Below, in pieces: positions 43,561 through 45,950 of a stretch of 45,950 nucleotides of DNA. Source of the stretch: an uncultured Prevotella sp. (lineage in GTDB: Bacteria; Bacteroidota; Bacteroidia; Bacteroidales; Bacteroidaceae); the NCBI GenBank assembly GCA_900771975.1, contig CAAGPV010000082.1, positions 1-45,950 of the forward strand, given 5' to 3'. The translations under genes were made by a program, and so were the position numbers. The notes below the pieces were generated by a model. The model was not told where the DNA came from. It saw only the letters and a program-made list of their open reading frames with translations, and did not search any database. Every line of letters begins with the position of its first letter. The stretch's first letter is position 1.

Positions 43561-44867
43561 TACTCAGAAGCTTGCGAATTAGGATGAATAATAACTTTAA
43601 CACGACTTATTCTCCTTTCTTCGAGGTCCAAAACTTCAAAAGAATAGTTTTTAAAGTCTATCTTCTCGTGAATACTTGGGAAGTCGCCTTTAATTTCAAG
43701 AAGAAGACCTGCCAAAGTATCTGCATCTCCCTCAACATCGGAAAATTCATCGTCAGGAATATTCAATATTTTAATTACATCACTTAAGAGGGTTTTCCCC
43801 TCAAAAATATAGGTGTTATAATTCAACTTCGAATAGAAACGTTCTTCCTCATCATATTCATCATTAATCTCGCCTACTATTTCTTCCAAAATATCTTCAA
43901 GAGTAACCACGCCACTTGTTCCCCCAAATTCATCAACAACAATGGCCATATGGACCTTGTTTTCCTGGAATTCATGAAGCAAATCATCAATTTTTTTTGT
44001 TTCAGGAACAAAATAAGGAGGCCTAATTAAACTCTGCCATCTAAAATTACTGGATTTGGATAAATGCGGCAACAAATCTTTTATATAAAGCACCCCTCTA
44101 ATATTGTCTTCGTTGTCTTGGAAAACAGGAATACGGGAATAGTTGTTGTCTACGATACACTTCAAGACATTTGAATAATTACTATTGATATTTAAATCTA
44201 CAATATCTTGTCTGCTTGTCATTATTTCTTTGGCTGTTTCATCACCAAAACGTATAATGCCTTGGAGCATACTTTGTTCATCCTTTATTTCTTCCTTGTT
44301 TGTTAACTCTAAGGCCTGCTCCAAATCATCCATAGACAATTGTCTATTTTCTTTTTGCACTATCTTCTCTGCTATGACACCACTATGCAACAAGACGTTT
44401 TCGAGAGGCCAAAAACATTTTCGGAAGAGGAGAATTCCATTTACGACACGTCTGCAAAATTTTAAAGGATCTTGACTACTGTATACCTTTGGCATTATCT
44501 CTCCAAACAACAGAAGCAAAAAAGTAAGGAATACTGTAATACAAAGGAATTCAAGCCACTCCTGATGAAACGTCAACAAGTTGGAAAACACATAATTTAA
44601 AATCATTATTATGGTTACATTAACAAAATTATTGGTTATCAATATTGTTGCCAATGTCCTTTCGTTATCATCCCGCAAAAGTTGAATTTTTTTGTCTGTA
44701 ACTGATTTAGCAGGGTCTAAATCAGACAAATCTTTTGGAGACAGACTAAAAAACGCTATTTCCGAACCACTTGCAAATGCCGATAATAAAAGCAATAATG
44801 CCGCCAATACGGCGGCAAATAATATAGACGTGGTGGGAGGATTAAATTCTATCAGGTTTGAAATCAT
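43560..44867 (-). CDS. gldE: GldE, CBS-pair hemolysin-type membrane protein
   Basis: An inner-membrane protein with three or four N-terminal helices (DUF21/CNNM-like, about 10-160: VLAALLLLLSAFASGSEIAF), two CBS domains in the middle (about 200-330: NNYSRIPVFQ, FGGTSGVVTLEDILEEIVGE) and a C-terminal CorC/HlyC-like domain. Such proteins may handle magnesium; the gliding-motility name comes from Flavobacterium relatives. The frame opens with TTG at 44870, but ATG at 44867 is preferred (435 aa). It sits 18 bases after ssb and overlaps the next gene. A gldD gene is not beside it. Confidence 0.8.
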   Translation of the reverse strand: MISNLIEFNPPTTSILFAAVLAALLLLLSAFASGSEIAFFSLSPKDLSDLDPAKSVTDKKIQLLRDDNERTLATILITNNFVNVTIIMILNYVFSNLLTFHQEWLEFLCITVFLTFLLLLFGEIMPKVYSSQDPLKFCRRVVNGILLFRKCFWPLENVLLHSGVIAEKIVQKENRQLSMDDLEQALELTNKEEIKDEQSMLQGIIRFGDETAKEIMTSRQDIVDLNINSNYSNVLKCIVDNNYSRIPVFQDNEDNIRGVLYIKDLLPHLSKSSNFRWQSLIRPPYFVPETKKIDDLLHEFQENKVHMAIVVDEFGGTSGVVTLEDILEEIVGEINDEYDEEERFYSKLNYNTYIFEGKTLLSDVIKILNIPDDEFSDVEGDADTLAGLLLEIKGDFPSIHEKIDFKNYSFEVLDLEERRISRVKVIIHPNSQASE

Positions 44868-44885
44868 CAAATATCTTATATTTAA

Positions 44886-45275
44886 TTAAAACGGTTGATT
44901 TGAAAGATCATTCGATTTTGGAGCCTCCGAACTATTATTCACATCTTTCTTAGGAGATAACAATTCAATATTCTCGGCATAAATTTCAGTAACATTATGG
45001 CGAATACCTTTCTTATCATCATAGCTTCTATTACGAATTCGTCCTTCTACAAAAAGTTTATCACCTTTATGAACATACCGTTCTATAACTTTTGCCAATC
45101 CTTTGTAAAAAACTATGGTATGCCAATCGGTACGCTCGGGAACTTGAGTTCCATTTGGCAATGTATAACCGCGTTCAGTAGTAGCTAATGAAAGTTGTGC
45201 TACACATTGATCCTGCTCATAATAACGCACATCAGGTTCTTTACCCACATTTCCAATCAACATTACCTTATTCAT
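44886..45275 (-). CDS. ssb: single-stranded DNA-binding protein
   Basis: A 129-residue OB-fold protein with the N-terminal motif MNKVMLIGNVGKEPDVRY, VPERTDWHTIVFYKGLA, YVHKGDKLFVEGRI and the Y-A-E-N-I-E-L strand. It coats single strands in replication and repair. The C-terminus, past a short polar linker, ends NDLSNQPF. It retains the terminal Pro-Phe but is less acidic than the usual DDxPF tip used to recruit RecQ, RecJ and others. It heads the operon ssb-gldE-PPTase. Confidence 0.93.
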   Translation of the reverse strand: MNKVMLIGNVGKEPDVRYYEQDQCVAQLSLATTERGYTLPNGTQVPERTDWHTIVFYKGLAKVIERYVHKGDKLFVEGRIRNRSYDDKKGIRHNVTEIYAENIELLSPKKDVNNSSEAPKSNDLSNQPF

Positions 45276-45306
45276 CTTCTACCGATAATTATAGATTTTA
45301 AAAACT

Positions 45307-45849
45307 CTATTTCCAAGCTCCAAGATATTTCACTTTGAAATTTTTTCCTTTTGCAGAAGGAAATTGACTGCGGGAATCTACACGACTACGCAAATGTTCT
45401 ACAATTCTATTATAGCAGTCAATGCCGGACAACGCTTTACAATAAGCTACAAAATGAGTGTCTCTATACTCATACTTCCCAGTTGCCGGAATAAGGACAA
45501 CCCTCTTAAAATCTAATGTTCCCTCGTACCATCCAGCCTGTTCTTCATTCAAATGGAGTAAAACAGGATTATTTTCTTTTTTATTTGCAGCTGTACCTAC
45601 TGCATGTAATGCTTTCTTATCTTTAAAATCTTGCATTGTCTCCGCCTCGGTTTTTATAATTATAAAATAAACACGAGGCCTTACTTTATAACGCTTAGGA
45701 AAATAAACATCACTAGCTACATAACTGCGAATATCTTCAGCCAACTCTTCATCCATTTCAATATCAGGAAGTGACGAAAGAAAATCCAAAGCTTCTTCAG
45801 CATTGTGTACTAATGCTTCATTATCAAAATATCTTAAATATAAGTTCAT
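45307..45849 (-). CDS. conserved hypothetical cytoplasmic protein, 180 aa
   Basis: I do not recognise the family. The frame runs back into tRNA-Gly (to 45918), but ATG at 45849 (MNLYLRYFDNEALVHNAEEAL) lies 27 bases after the tRNA and is chosen. The first half is acidic and helical (ALDFLSSLPDIEMDEELAED), the second half has beta strands (RPRVYFIIIKTEAET, HFVAYCKALSGIDCYNRI) and a basic end. It has neither signal nor membrane helix. It lies 31 bases upstream of ssb and could share its transcript. Confidence 0.6.
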   Translation of the reverse strand: MNLYLRYFDNEALVHNAEEALDFLSSLPDIEMDEELAEDIRSYVASDVYFPKRYKVRPRVYFIIIKTEAETMQDFKDKKALHAVGTAANKKENNPVLLHLNEEQAGWYEGTLDFKRVVLIPATGKYEYRDTHFVAYCKALSGIDCYNRIVEHLRSRVDSRSQFPSAKGKNFKVKYLGAWK

Positions 45850-45876
45850 TGATTCGTTTGATGCTTTCTTAAAAAG

Positions 45877-45949
45877 AGCGGCAAACGGGGCTCGAACCCG
45901 CGACCTCGACCTTGGCAAGGTCGCGCTCTACCAACTGAGCTATTGCCGC
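45877..45949 (-). tRNA. tRNA-Gly (GCC)
   Basis: A full cloverleaf is seen on the minus strand: acceptor GCGGCAA/TTGCCGC with discriminator T, D arm GCTC...GAGC, anticodon stem CGACC/GGTCG with loop TTGCCAA (anticodon GCC), and T arm GCGGG-TTCGAGC-CCCGT. CCA is not encoded. A T-rich stretch follows. It is 73 bases long. Confidence 0.97.
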
Positions 45950-45950
45950 A

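Noticed and set aside
45850..45918. N-terminal extension of the 45307-45849 gene
   Set aside because: Its first 23 codons lie partly within tRNA-Gly, so the internal ATG at 45849 is chosen.
1..45950. CRISPR arrays or intact insertion sequences
   Set aside because: No regularly spaced direct repeats of 25-40 bases and no transposase-like frame were found by eye.

Overview
The window is a chromosomal segment of a member of the Bacteroidota, most likely Prevotella or a close relative. The supporting signs are Bacteroidota-type promoters (TTTG, 19-20 bases, TAnnTTTG) in front of many genes, a complex I operon with fused nuoCD and no nuoEFG, a gldE gene, proteins with type IX secretion (T9SS)-like C-terminal tails, Bacteroidota-restricted regulator and lipoprotein families, and an AT-leaning base composition. 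No identification beyond that is claimed.

Layout. Positions 1-1250 hold accessory DNA: a possible tail of an upstream gene, a small membrane protein and a GC-rich remnant of a phage large terminase. From 1447 to 11001 there are unrelated units: a secreted alpha/beta hydrolase, a leucine-rich-repeat surface protein divergent from a TPR-membrane-HTH regulator, a YitT-family membrane protein, a prolyl oligopeptidase and a membrane acyltransferase. Positions 11052-14829 are a recJ-recQ repair operon. Positions 14874-25096 are the ten-gene operon nuoA-B-CD-H-I-J-K-L-M-N, bounded by a promoter and a terminator. Positions 25242-27539 hold three genes for a biotin-dependent carboxyltransferase/decarboxylase (mmdA, an mmdE-like gene, mmdC). 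A ferritin gene follows. Positions 28309-35075 are a complete tryptophan operon in the order trpD-C-F-A-B-E-G, with promoter, leader peptide and attenuator. Then come a 41-codon gene followed by rpe, an ECF sigma factor, a DUF6359-like lipoprotein, a candidate small RNA, a pectin pair (GH28-GH105 fusion and a PL1-like pectate lyase), a small outer-membrane barrel, a phosphopantetheinyl transferase, gldE, ssb, a conserved hypothetical gene and tRNA-Gly(GCC).

How the genes work together. The nuo operon encodes the membrane arm and Q-module of complex I but no NADH-oxidising module. The mmd genes fit succinate/propionate fermentation with sodium-pumping decarboxylation, although the membrane beta subunit is not beside them. 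The trp operon is expected to be controlled by ribosome stalling on three consecutive Trp codons in trpL. The pectin pair would cut pectate outside the cell and process oligomers in the periplasm. recJ and recQ overlap by one base and are probably translationally coupled.

The most interesting items are the complete trp leader/attenuator that conventional ORF calling misses, the trp gene order, a promoter-hairpin-terminator unit at about 37581-37688 that looks like a small RNA or attenuator, and two short genes overlooked by ORF-length cut-offs. No CRISPR array, intact insertion sequence or clear new defence system was seen.
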